Positions 36,217 through 45,442 are shown, numbered from the stretch's first letter. The stretch: DNA of 64,000 nucleotides from Flammeovirgaceae bacterium (GCA_021298015.1 JAJTGY010000006.1:62001-126000); one strand, 5' to 3'. The notes: generated from the sequence alone by a model not told the origin. Numbers and translations: made by a program.

Positions 36217-36672
36217 TTACGAAACACTGTTTTCGTAGCCCTCATCGCGCAGCAAGCCGCTGCCGGTGGCCGCTGCCACGGCCAGTTGATCGCAACGTTC
36301 ATTTTCCGGATGGCCGGCATGGCCGCGAATCCAGACGAATCGGGGCTTAAACTTTTTGTGCAACGGCAGGTAACGTTGCCACAAATCCGGATTCGCTTTT
36401 TTAGCAAAGCCTTTCTTTTCCCAACCCATCAGCCATCCCTTTTCAACCGCGTCTACAACATACCGTGAGTCGGAGTAAATTGTGACCGGTATGCCTTCTT
36501 TTCGGATGGCCTCAAGGCCCACGATCACGGCCAGTAGTTCCATACGGTTGTTGGTGGTAAGCCGGAAGCCCTGACTTAGTTCTTTTTCATGTTGCCCATA
36601 TCGAAGTATGGCGCCATAACCGCCCGGCCCGGGATTGCCCTGTGCAGCACCATCGGTGAAGAGGTAGATCAC
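36217..36672 (-). CDS. rnhA: ribonuclease HI
   Basis: The 151-residue enzyme cuts RNA in RNA-DNA hybrids, for example Okazaki primers and R-loops. Active-site carboxylates are in FTDGAAQGNPGPGGYG, NNRMELLAV, TIYSDSRYVV and RGHAGHPENERCDQLA, a full D-E-D-D set with the His of the last loop. It overlaps the marC-like gene upstream by 4 nt. Confidence 0.96.
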   Translation of the reverse strand: MIYLFTDGAAQGNPGPGGYGAILRYGQHEKELSQGFRLTTNNRMELLAVIVGLEAIRKEGIPVTIYSDSRYVVDAVEKGWLMGWEKKGFAKKANPDLWQRYLPLHKKFKPRFVWIRGHAGHPENERCDQLAVAAATGSGLLRDEGYENSVS

Positions 36673-37232
36673 GGGTAGTTCGATTTGAAGATCTTCACCG
36701 CGATCGCCAGCAGCACTACGCCAAATACTCTGCGTAGCACAGCGAATCCCGATTCGCCAATCACCCGCTCCAGCCAGTTGGACCAGCGCAATACGATGTA
36801 CACGATGATGAGGTTAAGGACAATGCCTATCAGGATGTTGACCTCGGCATAAACCGCGCGAATGGACAAAATGGTCGTCAGCGTTCCGGCCCCCGCAATA
36901 AGCGGAAATGCAATGGGAACAACCGATCCGGTACCCTTGGCGTTTGGATCATCCTTTATTAAAGTAATTCCCAAGATCATCTCCATGGCAATGATGAACA
37001 TGACAATGGAACCCGCCACGGCAAAGGAGGCTACGTCAAGACCAAATAGTTTTAGAATAGACTGACCGAGGTAAAGAAAGACAATCATCAGCACCGCGGC
37101 AATCAGCGTTGCTTTTTCGGCATAGATTCTTCCTTCGCGCCTGCGGATGAGAATGATAAACGGAATGGACCCGATAATGTCGATCACCGAAAACAGGATC
37201 AGCGTTACGGAGAGAATTTCCTTCAGATTCAT
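36669..37232 (-). CDS. MarC-family integral membrane protein
   Basis: The 187-residue protein has six helices. SVTLILFSVIDIIGSIPFIILI, SIVMFIIAMEMILG and IPFPLIAGAG-like IAFPLIAGAGTLTTILS are the family signature. MarC proteins were once linked to multiple antibiotic resistance, later withdrawn, and the true role is unknown. I chose ATG 37232 because a -7 box lies 5 nt before it. It forms an operon with rnhA and is divergent from the gene at 37280 with a 47-bp spacer. Confidence 0.9.
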   Translation of the reverse strand: MNLKEILSVTLILFSVIDIIGSIPFIILIRRREGRIYAEKATLIAAVLMIVFLYLGQSILKLFGLDVASFAVAGSIVMFIIAMEMILGITLIKDDPNAKGTGSVVPIAFPLIAGAGTLTTILSIRAVYAEVNILIGIVLNLIIVYIVLRWSNWLERVIGESGFAVLRRVFGVVLLAIAVKIFKSNYP

Positions 37233-37237
37233 ACCGG

Positions 37238-37245
37238 CAAAAGTA
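37238..37245 (-). promoter_or_regulatory. -7 box TACTTTTG for marC-rnhA
   Basis: An exact TAnnTTTG box on the minus strand, 5 nt before ATG 37232. It shares the 47-bp divergent spacer with a second box at 37268-37275 for the plus strand. Confidence 0.55.
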
Positions 37246-37267
37246 GCCAAAAAACAAAAGGGCTTCG

Positions 37268-37275
37268 TAACTTGC
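37268..37275 (+). promoter_or_regulatory. -7-like box TAACTTGC, 4 nt before ATG
   Basis: TAACTTGC keeps TA and TT of the TAnnTTTG consensus and lies 4 nt before ATG 37280. Confidence 0.35.
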
Positions 37276-37279
37276 TTCC

Positions 37280-37768
37280 ATGGCACAGCGCAAGGGTTTG
37301 ATTTTTGGCATCAGTGTGGTGGTCACCCTTGCCTTTGCTGCGTTTATGGGCTCACAGGTGAAACCCCTCAACTCGGGTGACATCATTTCTTTCGAATTCG
37401 CGTTTACGATGGATCGCGTGAATATTCTGCTGGAGCATTGGCAGGAGCGCAACATCATCTATAATGCGTTTGTCAGTCTATATCTTGACTTCATTTTTCT
37501 GGTGTTGTATTCGGCAACGCTCACGTTTGGTGCGCGGTGGGCAGCTGCGCGGTTGCAACCGGGTCTTTTCCAGCGCAGCGCACAGTGGCTTTCGGGCAAC
37601 ACCGGTTGGGCTGGCGTGTGTGACGCGATAGAGAACTGTTGCCTTCTGATGTTGCTACAACAGTACACCTATGCTGCGTTGCCCATTCTGGCGGCATTGT
37701 TTGCCGGTGTCAAGTTTTTCATTGTCCTTCTTGCCATTATCACTATCATTAGAAGTTTTTTCAAATAA
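37280..37768 (+). CDS. uncharacterised four-helix membrane protein
   Basis: The 162-residue protein has four predicted helices: residues 8-24 (LIFGISVVVTLAFAAFM), 64-84 (FVSLYLDFIFLVLYSATLTFG), about 105-130, and 133-160. A soluble stretch between helices 1 and 2 carries FTMDRVNILLEHW. I do not recognise a family. It ends exactly where the SulP gene begins (adjacent stop and ATG), so it may be the first gene of the bicarbonate operon. Confidence 0.75.
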   Translation: MAQRKGLIFGISVVVTLAFAAFMGSQVKPLNSGDIISFEFAFTMDRVNILLEHWQERNIIYNAFVSLYLDFIFLVLYSATLTFGARWAAARLQPGLFQRSAQWLSGNTGWAGVCDAIENCCLLMLLQQYTYAALPILAALFAGVKFFIVLLAIITIIRSFFK

Positions 37769-39319
37769 ATGCTTCGGCAGCTGAGAGAAAATATTGTAAA
37801 CGACCTTCCGGCTTCGGTAGTCGTGTTCCTGGTAGCGCTGCCGCTTTGCCTGGGCATTGCGCTGGCATCGGGCGCTCCCCTCGCGTCCGGCCTTATTGCC
37901 GGTGCAGTAGGCGGTATTGTGGCCGGGTTCCTTAGTCAGTCCCAACTGGCGGTAAGTGGGCCGGCTGCCGGTCTCACGACCATCGTGCTGGCTTCTATTC
38001 AGGACCTGGGTTCTTTTCAGGCGTTTCTGGCCTGCGTGGTGCTTGCAGGGTTGTTGCAGATCGGTCTAGGTTTTGCACGCGCAGGTGTAATCGGGCACTT
38101 CTTCCCGAATTCGGTGATCAAGGGTATGCTGGCGGCAATCGGTTTGATTTTAATTCTTAAGCAAATTCCGCATGCACTGGGCTATGATGCCGACTACGAA
38201 GGGGACGAAAGCTTTGTGCAACCGGATGGCCAAAACACCTTTACTGAAATTTTTCAAGCCATTCAGAACCCTACTTCGGGAGCCATCCTAATTTCATTGA
38301 TTTCCTTGTTGATCATTTTGTTTTGGGAAACCCCCAGGGTAAAGCGGCAGAATTGGGCCAGGTATGTGTCGGGTGCCTTGGTTGTGGTAATGGTGGGCGT
38401 AGTCATGAACCAGGTCTTTGTTTCGTGGTATCCGCATCTGAGCATTCAAGATACTCACCTGGTTAACCTGCCTGATTTTTCGGCCACTTCGATTTCATCC
38501 ATATTGACGTTTCCGGATTTTGCTCAACTTTTCTCACAAAAAGCGCTGATCGTGGCGGTTACTCTGGCTATGGTGGCCAGTCTGGAGTCACTACTAAGTG
38601 TGGAAGCAACCGATCGCCTCGATCCTTACAAACGCATTACACCGCTTAGTCGCGAATTGAAAGCACAAGGTGTTGCCAATATGGTGTCGGGATTATTGGG
38701 CGGGTTGCCGGTTACAGCTGTCATTGTTCGAAGCACGGCCAACATCGCAGCCGGGGCAAAATCAAAATGGTCTGCCATTTTCCACGGGTTCATTTTGATC
38801 ATTGTAGTGTTCTCCTTTCCCCGCGTGCTGCGCCTCATACCCCTTGCCTGTTTGGCCGGTATCTTAATCATGGTGGGCTATAAGCTCACTTCCCCGTCTA
38901 TGTACCTTGATATGTGGAGACGGGGACGGGATCAGTTCCTTCCTTTTGTTGTCACCATCGTAGCCATTTTACTTACGGATTTACTGGTGGGAATTTTTAT
39001 CGGCATTTTGGTGGCCTTGTATTTCGTGTTGAAAACTAACTTTCACTCCGCTGTGGTGCTGGTCAACGATGACGATCAATACTTATTAAAGTTTACACGG
39101 GATGTTTCTTTTTTGAATAAGGCCGCGCTGCGCAGGTCCCTGGAGAAGATTCCCGACAATGCGCGCATCATCATTGATGGTTCACGCAGTCACTTCATTG
39201 ATGCCGATGTGGTAGAAACCATTCAGGACTTTATGAAGACGGCCGAGACCAAGAATATTGAGGTAGAATTGAAGCGGAACAAGCATGCCACGCATCCTAT
39301 GTTTCGTGAAAGTGAATAA
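37769..39319 (+). CDS. SulP-family anion (probable bicarbonate) transporter
   Basis: The 516-residue permease has about twelve to fourteen helices and a short cytoplasmic STAS-like domain at the C-terminus (from about residue 425, with ARIIIDGSRSHFIDADVVETI). DLPASVVVFLVALPLCLGIALASGAP is the SulP opening. SLLSVEATDRLDPYKR and GLLGGLPVTAVIVRSTANIAAGAKSKW are signature regions. SulP proteins carry sulfate, bicarbonate or other anions. The carbonic anhydrase gene 9 bp downstream and SbtA after it favour bicarbonate, as in BicA; that is inference. Confidence 0.9.
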   Translation: MLRQLRENIVNDLPASVVVFLVALPLCLGIALASGAPLASGLIAGAVGGIVAGFLSQSQLAVSGPAAGLTTIVLASIQDLGSFQAFLACVVLAGLLQIGLGFARAGVIGHFFPNSVIKGMLAAIGLILILKQIPHALGYDADYEGDESFVQPDGQNTFTEIFQAIQNPTSGAILISLISLLIILFWETPRVKRQNWARYVSGALVVVMVGVVMNQVFVSWYPHLSIQDTHLVNLPDFSATSISSILTFPDFAQLFSQKALIVAVTLAMVASLESLLSVEATDRLDPYKRITPLSRELKAQGVANMVSGLLGGLPVTAVIVRSTANIAAGAKSKWSAIFHGFILIIVVFSFPRVLRLIPLACLAGILIMVGYKLTSPSMYLDMWRRGRDQFLPFVVTIVAILLTDLLVGIFIGILVALYFVLKTNFHSAVVLVNDDDQYLLKFTRDVSFLNKAALRRSLEKIPDNARIIIDGSRSHFIDADVVETIQDFMKTAETKNIEVELKRNKHATHPMFRESE

Positions 39320-39328
39320 TTGAAAACT

Positions 39329-39958
39329 ATGGAAAGCTATCGCAGACTATTATTGGAGAACAAAGCCTGGGCAAAGGAGCGAACGGAAATTGACCCCAAC
39401 TACTTCAAGCGCCTGGTGGACATCCAGCGACCCGATTTCCTTTGGATTGGGTGCTCCGATAGCCGCGTTCCGGCCAATGAAATAACCAATACTGACCCGG
39501 GCGAAATTTTTGTTCATCGAAACATTGCCAACATGGTCGTGCACACAGATCTTAATCTCTTAAGCGTGCTGCAGTATGCCGTTCAGGTATTGGAAGTGAA
39601 GCATGTGATTGTCTGTGGCCACTATGGTTGCGGTGGCGTAAAAGCCGCCATGACACACCGGGAACTGGGTTTGATTAACAAATGGCTTCGTAACATCAAG
39701 GATGTTTATCGGTATCATCAGGATGAACTGGAAGCGATGGACGAAGAACACCGTACCGATCGCCTGGTGGAACTGAATGTTATGGAGCAGGTGATGAACC
39801 TGGCCAAAACTTCCATCATACAGGCTGCCTGGAGCCGACATCAACGACCCATGCTGCACGGCTGGGTCTATCGCCTGCAAGATGGATTGCTGCATGAGTT
39901 GTGTCAGATGGATTATGACGCCAAACTGGAGGATATCTACCGGTATGACATTCCTTAA
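39329..39958 (+). CDS. beta-class carbonic anhydrase
   Basis: The 209-residue zinc enzyme interconverts CO2 and bicarbonate. Zinc ligands and the Asp-Arg dyad are intact: Cys42, Asp44 and Arg46 in GCSDSRVP, His98 and Cys101 in VCGHYGCGG. The long form with [15 protein letters not shown] at the C-terminus is like E. coli Can. I chose ATG 39329 over TTG 39320. It lies between SulP and SbtA genes, so it probably hydrates CO2 or equilibrates imported bicarbonate. Confidence 0.95.
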   Translation: MESYRRLLLENKAWAKERTEIDPNYFKRLVDIQRPDFLWIGCSDSRVPANEITNTDPGEIFVHRNIANMVVHTDLNLLSVLQYAVQVLEVKHVIVCGHYGCGGVKAAMTHRELGLINKWLRNIKDVYRYHQDELEAMDEEHRTDRLVELNVMEQVMNLAKTSIIQAAWSRHQRPMLHGWVYRLQDGLLHELCQMDYDAKLEDIYRYDIP

Positions 39959-39959
39959 G

Positions 39960-39967
39960 TAACTTTG
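39960..39967 (+). promoter_or_regulatory. -7 box TAACTTTG, 4 nt before sbtA ATG
   Basis: An exact TAnnTTTG box in the 13-bp gap between the carbonic anhydrase stop and the SbtA start. It suggests a separate, leaderless transcript for SbtA. Confidence 0.5.
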
Positions 39968-39971
39968 TGCC

Positions 39972-40925
39972 ATGCACAGTTACCTGGACCCGGTCGTTTT
40001 GTTTTTCGTACTGGGCGCCATAGCCGGCATCGCCAAATCGGAACTCCGCATTCCGGCTTCTTTCTATAACACCATCAGCATCTATCTTTTGCTCTCCATC
40101 GGAATAAAAGGAGGCATTGAATTATTTCATATCTCGGTCCGTTCGTTTCTGTTGCCCGCCTTCGGCACGCTGGCGTTGGGCATGTTGATCACCTATCTCG
40201 CCTATCGCATACTCGTATCAATCGGCAAATTCGATCGCAACAATGCTATCAGCATCGCAGCCCACTATGGTTCAGTGAGTGCCGTAACGTTTGCAGTGGT
40301 TATATCCTACCTCAACGACAAACATGTGACCTATGAGGCGTACATGACAGTTCTGCTGGTGATGTTGGAGGTGCCTGCGCTGGCATTGGGTGTGTTCATG
40401 GCTAAGCTGGAACACTTCCGGGAAAACTGGGATGTGAAAAAAATACTGCACGAGGTTTTCCTCGGCAAGAGTGTCTTATTGCTCACGGGAGGATTACTGA
40501 TTGGGGTCTTCACGGCCTATAGCGCCAACAAGCAACTCAACTTCTTTTTCTTCGATCTTTTCAAGGGTTTCCTCGCCATCTTTATGTTGGAGATGGGGGT
40601 TGTGGCGTCAGAGCGATTCAAAGACCTGCGCAAGGTGGGTGTCTTCCTGATTTTTTTTGGCGTGGGCATGCCTGTTCTTTCGGCTGTGGTGGGCATCCTG
40701 ATGGGTATTGCCACCGGGCTTTCCATGGGTGGCACGGTGGTACTGGCCACCATGGCCGCCAGTGCCTCCTACATTGCCGCACCAGCGGCTATGCGCCTGG
40801 CGATACCGGAAGCAAACCCAACCTATTCCATCACGCCCGCGTTGGGTATTACGTTTCCCTTTAACATTCTGGTTGGCATTCCGCTGTACCATCGGTTGGC
40901 GGAGTGGCTATGGCAGTGGGTCTAG
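39972..40925 (+). CDS. sbtA: SbtA-family sodium-dependent bicarbonate permease
   Basis: The 317-residue protein has ten helices in two inverted halves. PVVLFFVLGAIAGIAKSELRIP opens half one, and AAHYGSVSAVTFAV contains the substrate-site helix. The second half ends with ASASYIAAPAAMRLAIPEANPTYSITPALGITFPFNILVGIPLY, the most diagnostic SbtA block. Characterised cyanobacterial SbtA imports bicarbonate with sodium. No SbtB regulator gene is adjacent. The neighbours SulP and carbonic anhydrase support a carbon-supply module. Confidence 0.9.
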   Translation: MHSYLDPVVLFFVLGAIAGIAKSELRIPASFYNTISIYLLLSIGIKGGIELFHISVRSFLLPAFGTLALGMLITYLAYRILVSIGKFDRNNAISIAAHYGSVSAVTFAVVISYLNDKHVTYEAYMTVLLVMLEVPALALGVFMAKLEHFRENWDVKKILHEVFLGKSVLLLTGGLLIGVFTAYSANKQLNFFFFDLFKGFLAIFMLEMGVVASERFKDLRKVGVFLIFFGVGMPVLSAVVGILMGIATGLSMGGTVVLATMAASASYIAAPAAMRLAIPEANPTYSITPALGITFPFNILVGIPLYHRLAEWLWQWV

Positions 40926-41344
40926 CTCCGATTGGTAAAATGGGAGAGTGCGAGTGCGTAGCTCTCGAGCCCGAAACCCGCCACCAGGCCTTTGCATTTT
41001 GAGGAAATGATACTCTTATGGCGAAATTCTTCGCGGGCATAGATATTCGAAATGTGAACTTCCACCACGGGACAGGGCACGGCTGCAATGGCATCGTGAA
41101 GGGCAATGGACGTGTGCGTATACCCACCGGCATTCAGCAAAATACCGTCAAATGAAAATCCGACTTCCTGAATCTTGGAAACTAATTCCCCTTCAATGTT
41201 AGATTGAAAGCAGGAGAGCTGGATTGTCGGAAATCGCTTTCGAAGTTCCTCAAGGTATTTGTCAAAGTCACGGTTTCCGTAAATCGACTCTTCGCGAACA
41301 CCCAGTAAGTTCAGGTTGGGGCCGTTAATAATCTGAATTTTCAT
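40922..41344 (-). CDS. aroQ: type II 3-dehydroquinate dehydratase
   Basis: The 140-residue dodecameric enzyme makes 3-dehydroshikimate in the shikimate pathway. IINGPNLNLLGVREESIYG is the family opening with the active-site Tyr. LLNAGGYTHTSIALHDAI and VEVHISNIYAREEFRHKS supply the anion pocket and catalytic His/Arg. The convergent end overlaps sbtA by 4 nt. A -7-like TACCTTCG (41350-41357) lies 5 nt before the ATG. Confidence 0.95.
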   Translation of the reverse strand: MKIQIINGPNLNLLGVREESIYGNRDFDKYLEELRKRFPTIQLSCFQSNIEGELVSKIQEVGFSFDGILLNAGGYTHTSIALHDAIAAVPCPVVEVHISNIYAREEFRHKSIISSKCKGLVAGFGLESYALALSHFTNRS

Positions 41345-41387
41345 GGAAACGAAGGTAGCAAAAATCCGGTGTGCGCAGGCAAACCCT

Positions 41388-41395
41388 TACCTTTG
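41388..41395 (+). promoter_or_regulatory. -7 promoter box TACCTTTG for xerD
   Basis: An exact TAnnTTTG box 24 nt before ATG 41420. It argues for that start and against the ATG-like codons upstream. Confidence 0.55.
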
Positions 41396-41419
41396 ACGGG
41401 TGCGTATTCATCTCCTTTT

Positions 41420-42319
41420 ATGAGTTGGGCAACCTACATCCGTCAGTTTGGGCACTATCTGAAACTCGAGCGGTCGTTGTCCGAAAATTCGATTGAGGCG
41501 TACATACGTGATGTGGAAAAGCTCCACCAGTTTGTAGAGCTGAAAAAGCCGGGTGTTAGCCCGCTTAAGGTTGATCTTCAACTGCTCAAAGATTTTCTGA
41601 CCTTCGTCAATGAGTTGGGCATGAGTGCCTACAGCCAGGCCCGAATTCTCTCGGGCATCAAGAGTTTTTTCAAGTATCTCATGTTTGAGGAACTCATCGC
41701 GGACGACCCCACCGTGCTGTTGGAAGGCCCGAAGATCGGGCGGAAATTACCCGACACCCTGGATTACACCGAAGTAGTACGTTTGCTGGAGGCGATAGAT
41801 CTTTCACACCCGGAAGGGCAGCGTAACCGGGCCATGCTGGAGGTTTTGTATGGCTCTGGCCTTCGCGTATCGGAACTGGTTGATCTTCGGTTGAATAACA
41901 TTTATGCCGACATTGGTTTTGTGCGCGTGATCGGCAAAGGAAACAAGGAGCGCTTAGTGCCGATCGGAAAAGATGCGTTGAAGTTTGTTAAAATTTATGT
42001 TGATCAGGTTCGTGTTCATGTGCCGGTGAAACAGGGAAATGAGTCAGTGGTTTTTTTGAGCAAGCGTGGCCAAAAAATGTCGCGCGTCTCCGTCTTTTTG
42101 TTTATCAAGGGCCTGGCTGCCCGCATTGGGTTAAAGAAAACGATAGGGCCGCATACCTTTCGGCATTCCTTTGCTACACATCTGATCGAAGGTGGAGCCG
42201 ACCTGCGGGCTGTTCAGGAGATGCTGGGTCATGAATCGATCACAACCACCGAGATTTACACACACCTGGATCGGGATTATTTGCGGCAGGTGATCACCGA
42301 ATTCCATCCCCGCAGTTAA
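41420..42319 (+). CDS. xerD: site-specific tyrosine recombinase XerD
   Basis: The 299-residue recombinase resolves chromosome dimers at dif together with FtsK and its partner. The N-terminal SAM-like DNA-binding domain (residues 1-100) precedes the catalytic domain with all residues present: Arg149, Lys173, His245, Arg248, His271 and Tyr280. I chose ATG 41420 (MSWATYIRQFGHYLKLERSL). XerD versus XerC is assigned by overall pattern only; FtsK is encoded 12 kb downstream. There is no sign of an integrative element here. Confidence 0.93.
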   Translation: MSWATYIRQFGHYLKLERSLSENSIEAYIRDVEKLHQFVELKKPGVSPLKVDLQLLKDFLTFVNELGMSAYSQARILSGIKSFFKYLMFEELIADDPTVLLEGPKIGRKLPDTLDYTEVVRLLEAIDLSHPEGQRNRAMLEVLYGSGLRVSELVDLRLNNIYADIGFVRVIGKGNKERLVPIGKDALKFVKIYVDQVRVHVPVKQGNESVVFLSKRGQKMSRVSVFLFIKGLAARIGLKKTIGPHTFRHSFATHLIEGGADLRAVQEMLGHESITTTEIYTHLDRDYLRQVITEFHPRS

Positions 42320-42340
42320 ACTAATTCACTATTTTTGAGC

Positions 42341-42862
42341 ATGTTCCTACGCGCCTCGCTTTTGCTGATGATCCCGCTGTATACCTGGGGTCAGGGTATC
42401 CAAACCCGCTTTGACAAAGATCGCGACTACACCGTCTACAAAACATTTTCATTTGGCGAGGGCGAGATCATCACACCGAAAGATCAGCGTCAGCTCGATG
42501 ACCAGTCGCTGCACCGCTGGATTCGTGATGCTGTGGCTGGTGAGCTTCAGCAAAAGGGCCTTCAGCCTGCCGACTCGTTGGGCGATCTGGTGATATCCTA
42601 TATCGTTGGGGCCACCACACAACGGGATTTTCAAAATCTCGGCCCGTTGGGTACAGCCCCGGGGAATCCATCACAAACCTGGTCGCATGATGTGCGCACG
42701 GGCAGCCTGGTGATTGATCTCAATGACCGAAATGGCTTTTTAATCTGGCGAATTGATGCCACGATGGCACTTAGTGCCGGGGCGGCTGTGGAAAAGCAAA
42801 TCGATCAGGTCGTTTTTCAGGGCTATAAGAAATGGCCTAAGCCGAAGAAGAAAAAGAAGTGA
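42341..42862 (+). CDS. DUF4136 exported protein
   Basis: The 173-residue product has a signal peptide ([18 protein letters not shown]). It has the DUF4136 plan: [17 protein letters not shown], a [13 protein letters not shown] strand after a helix, and [22 protein letters not shown]. The tail is Lys-rich. Such proteins are small periplasmic or lipoprotein-like domains of unknown role. A TATTTTTG box ends 3 nt before the ATG. The pyrD GTG overlaps the stop (GTGA). Confidence 0.88.
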   Translation: MFLRASLLLMIPLYTWGQGIQTRFDKDRDYTVYKTFSFGEGEIITPKDQRQLDDQSLHRWIRDAVAGELQQKGLQPADSLGDLVISYIVGATTQRDFQNLGPLGTAPGNPSQTWSHDVRTGSLVIDLNDRNGFLIWRIDATMALSAGAAVEKQIDQVVFQGYKKWPKPKKKKK

Positions 42863-43896
42863 GCCTTTACAAGCTTTTTGTACGTCCCCTGCTTTTTTTG
42901 TTTGACGCAGAGCGCATTCACCACACCATGTTTGGCCTGTTGCGCTTTAATCAAAATCTTCCGGGTTTTTTAGCTCTGCTGCGCGCGCTGTATCGTGTGC
43001 GCGATTCAAAACTGAAACGAACTCTTTTTGGTCTTGAGTTTGAAAATCCGGTTGGGCTGGCGGCCGGGTTTGATAAAGATGCCCGGTTGGTAGATACGAT
43101 GGCAGCCTTTGGTTTTGGTTTCGTAGAGGTGGGCACTCTTACACCACGACCACAACCCGGTAACGACAAGCCACGACTTTTTCGTCTGCCGACCGATCGT
43201 GCGCTGATTAACCGGATGGGCTTTAACAACGAAGGAGTTTTGGCAGCGGTCAACCGCCTGAAGGGCCGAAAGTCGCGGGTGATTGTGGGAGGGAATATCG
43301 GCAAGAACAAGGCAACACCTAACGAGAAAGCATTCGAGGACTACAACTACTGCTTTGAAGCGCTTTACCCGTATGTGGATTATTTTGTGGTGAATGTGAG
43401 TTCGCCCAACACGCCCGGTTTGCGTGAACTGCAGGAAAAGGAACCGTTAACGAACTTGCTGGCGCATGTAAAATCCTTAAGCGCAACCAAACCGAAAGCA
43501 AAGCCGGTGTTGTTGAAAATCGCACCAGACCTCACCCCATCGCAATTGGATGACATCGTGGAGATTCTGAAGGCGACCAAGACAGATGGGATCATCGCCA
43601 CGAATACCACGATCTCACGCGAGGGACTTACTACACCGGCAGCGAGGGTAGCTGCGCTTGGCACAGGCGGACTAAGCGGTGCACCGTTGTCTATAAAATC
43701 AAACGAGGTAATTCGTTATCTGCGCGATCGCCTGGGTCCCGGGTACCCGATTATCGGAGCAGGGGGAATTATGTCGGTGGAAGACGCGCTGGAGAAAATA
43801 AAGGCCGGTGCCGACCTCATTCAGATTTATACCGGCTTCATCTACGAAGGGCCCGGGTTTGTGAAAAAAATCAACCGGGTGCTAGCCCACGCCTAA
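42859..43896 (+). CDS. pyrD: quinone-dependent dihydroorotate dehydrogenase
   Basis: The 345-residue class 2 enzyme oxidises dihydroorotate and passes electrons to menaquinone at the membrane. An N-terminal membrane-associating helix ([20 protein letters not shown]) is followed by [47 protein letters not shown] and [16 protein letters not shown] with the catalytic Ser. [15 protein letters not shown] and [11 protein letters not shown] bind FMN. The GTG start is overlapped with the DUF4136 stop. The pathway partner pyrF is at 57.2 kb. Confidence 0.95.
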   Translation: MSLYKLFVRPLLFLFDAERIHHTMFGLLRFNQNLPGFLALLRALYRVRDSKLKRTLFGLEFENPVGLAAGFDKDARLVDTMAAFGFGFVEVGTLTPRPQPGNDKPRLFRLPTDRALINRMGFNNEGVLAAVNRLKGRKSRVIVGGNIGKNKATPNEKAFEDYNYCFEALYPYVDYFVVNVSSPNTPGLRELQEKEPLTNLLAHVKSLSATKPKAKPVLLKIAPDLTPSQLDDIVEILKATKTDGIIATNTTISREGLTTPAARVAALGTGGLSGAPLSIKSNEVIRYLRDRLGPGYPIIGAGGIMSVEDALEKIKAGADLIQIYTGFIYEGPGFVKKINRVLAHA

Positions 43897-44825
43897 AACC
43901 GGATCATCGACCGGTCATGAAAACTAAGCACGGGCATGGAGAACCCCAGCGTGATTTCGTGGCTCGTAAAATTCAGCCCCGAATCGGAGCCGGACGGTAA
44001 TTCCAGGATATAGCCCAGGCGCATGCTCTTGAAAACGGCTTGTACCAATAAACCGTACGTTTTGAAATTGCGCGTAAACAAGCCGGCTGAGTAGAGCTCC
44101 TGAAAATTAAACGTAGCATTCAAATCGACCGAAGCGGGTGCACCGCTTGTAGTGCGCAGCAGGGTGGAAGGTTTGAAGCGCCAATCTTCGTTAATGAAAA
44201 AGGTGTACTGACCGAACAGGTAAACGTGTTGTTGATAAAGTTCGATATCCTGTCCGCCCTGGCTAATGGTAGTTGGCAGCAGGCGGGGCACGGAGAGACC
44301 AACGGTATACCGACCGCTTTTGAGCAGCAGCCCGGCACCCGTGTTGAATTTGGTTTCCGTCAGATTGGCAAAGAGCGGGTCTCCACTGTCATACGGATTG
44401 ACCCGTGAAGGGTCATTGGTGTAGCGAACAAATCCGGTTTGCAGTCCGAATGAAAAGGAGGCATTGTTCAGATCAATCTTATAGGAATAAACCCCGGCAA
44501 ACTCGGTAGTTGTGTTTTCGCCAATCTTATCCTGAACCACCTGAATACCCACGCCCACTTTGTTTTGAAACACGGACATATGGCTGTTGAAGTTCAACGT
44601 GATGGGGTTTGCCTCAATGCCGGCCCACTGGGTTCGGTACTGCACGTTGGCATTAAACCGGTTATTACTTCCGGCAAAGGCGGGGTTGATCGCCATCGGG
44701 TTGTTGATGTACTGTGCGTACACCGGGTCTTGCTGCGCGTGGGCAGGTAACCATCCCAATGCGGCAATCAGTAGTACTGATCCTTGCCTGAGGTGTCGCC
44801 TCCTTTTTTCATGATTCCAAAACAT
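43893..44825 (-). CDS. type IX secretion PorP/SprF family outer-membrane protein
   Basis: The 310-residue product has a signal peptide (cleavage near PAHAQQ) and the PorP/SprF signature [27 protein letters not shown]. The rest is barrel-like, with strands ending in aromatic residues. Members are outer-membrane partners of type IX secretion; many paralogues sit next to single cargo genes. Here the neighbour upstream is the lipoprotein at 44833, separated by 7 bp, so the two are probably co-transcribed and fall under operator A. Confidence 0.92.
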   Translation of the reverse strand: MFWNHEKRRRHLRQGSVLLIAALGWLPAHAQQDPVYAQYINNPMAINPAFAGSNNRFNANVQYRTQWAGIEANPITLNFNSHMSVFQNKVGVGIQVVQDKIGENTTTEFAGVYSYKIDLNNASFSFGLQTGFVRYTNDPSRVNPYDSGDPLFANLTETKFNTGAGLLLKSGRYTVGLSVPRLLPTTISQGGQDIELYQQHVYLFGQYTFFINEDWRFKPSTLLRTTSGAPASVDLNATFNFQELYSAGLFTRNFKTYGLLVQAVFKSMRLGYILELPSGSDSGLNFTSHEITLGFSMPVLSFHDRSMIRF

Positions 44826-44832
44826 ACCCTCG

Positions 44833-45336
44833 TTACTTTACCGTAAAGTCCAGTTCCGTTACAATTTCAGCTTTGCCTTTTTTATCAAATATGCGCATCG
44901 TACAGTGGTAGTTTTTGCCTGCTTTCATCGGGTCGCCAACGGTAACGGTGCCGGTAAGCACAGAAGCATCTTGTGCCGAAACGCCCTCGGTGTAGTTGGC
45001 AAATAAGTCGACTTCGTTCAAAACGGCCTGCCCTGCGCTATCCGTTACCTGTAATGATAAGCCGGGGAATACTTTTTGGTTCTCCACCGTGTATCCGGTT
45101 ATGCCGTTATACACAATAGAGAAAGAGGAGTTGAGCGGGACCTCAATACTACTCATGACTTCGTTGTTGCCGTCAACGAGGCTAACGTCTTCGAGGTCAA
45201 ATCCTTCGTATCGCGTGGAGGCCCCCGTGGAAAAATCTTTCTTTACCCCAGATGAAAACGAAACGCCTTTGCCGCCACAGGCAGTGAAAAGCCAGGCAAG
45301 GGTCAGAACGAAAATGGCCGAGGTCAAACGTTTCAT
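44833..45336 (-). CDS. predicted lipoprotein, downstream of operator A
   Basis: Starting at ATG 45336, the 167-residue product has a lipoprotein signal with lipobox LFTAC (Cys20). The mature part is beta-rich (VSFSSGVKKDFSTGASTRYEGFDLEDVSL...), ending ...KGKAEIVTELDFTVK, and looks like an Ig-like or C2-like sandwich. I do not recognise a family. It is preceded by a TACTTTTG -7 box and, 25 nt further up, by the 21-bp operator shared with the gene at 49427. Longer upstream starts would bury the signal peptide. Confidence 0.78.
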   Translation of the reverse strand: MKRLTSAIFVLTLAWLFTACGGKGVSFSSGVKKDFSTGASTRYEGFDLEDVSLVDGNNEVMSSIEVPLNSSFSIVYNGITGYTVENQKVFPGLSLQVTDSAGQAVLNEVDLFANYTEGVSAQDASVLTGTVTVGDPMKAGKNYHCTMRIFDKKGKAEIVTELDFTVK

Positions 45337-45357
45337 GGCGTCATATTTTGGTGTATC

Positions 45358-45365
45358 CAAAAGTA
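45358..45365 (-). promoter_or_regulatory. -7 promoter box TACTTTTG for lipoprotein gene
   Basis: An exact TAnnTTTG box on the minus strand, 21 nt before ATG 45336. The 21-bp site begins 25 nt upstream of it, next to the expected -33 position, where an activator would sit. Confidence 0.6.
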
Positions 45366-45389
45366 GGCTGAAATGCCTGGATTTCCGCT

Positions 45390-45410
45390 CCCCCAAAAAG
45401 GGGATTTTTG
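45390..45410. promoter_or_regulatory. shared 21-bp operator, copy A
   Basis: The site reads CCCCC, A5, GGGG, ATTTTTG on the plus strand. It matches copy B at 50813-50833 at 19 of 21 positions, with the same spacing to the nearest minus-strand start codon (53 versus 45 nt). It also lies 51 nt before the plus-strand kinase gene, so it could serve both directions. The CCCC/GGGG arms can form a small hairpin, but two upstream copies argue for protein binding. Confidence 0.65.
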
Positions 45411-45442
45411 CATTAGTCTGCGGCATCTGCACAAAAGGCGCT

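Noticed and set aside
37769-39958. Carboxysome or autotrophic CO2-concentrating gene cluster
   Set aside because: No RuBisCO, shell protein or phosphoribulokinase gene is present; only uptake and hydration functions are seen.
41420-42319. xerD as the integrase of a genomic island
   Set aside because: The protein has the housekeeping XerC/D length and pattern; no tRNA, attachment repeats or mobile cargo lie nearby.
45390-45410. Operator copy A as a simple terminator
   Set aside because: The CCCC/GGGG stem is only 4 bp, the region is a divergent promoter gap with no transcript arriving from the left, and the same 21 bp recurs upstream of another gene.
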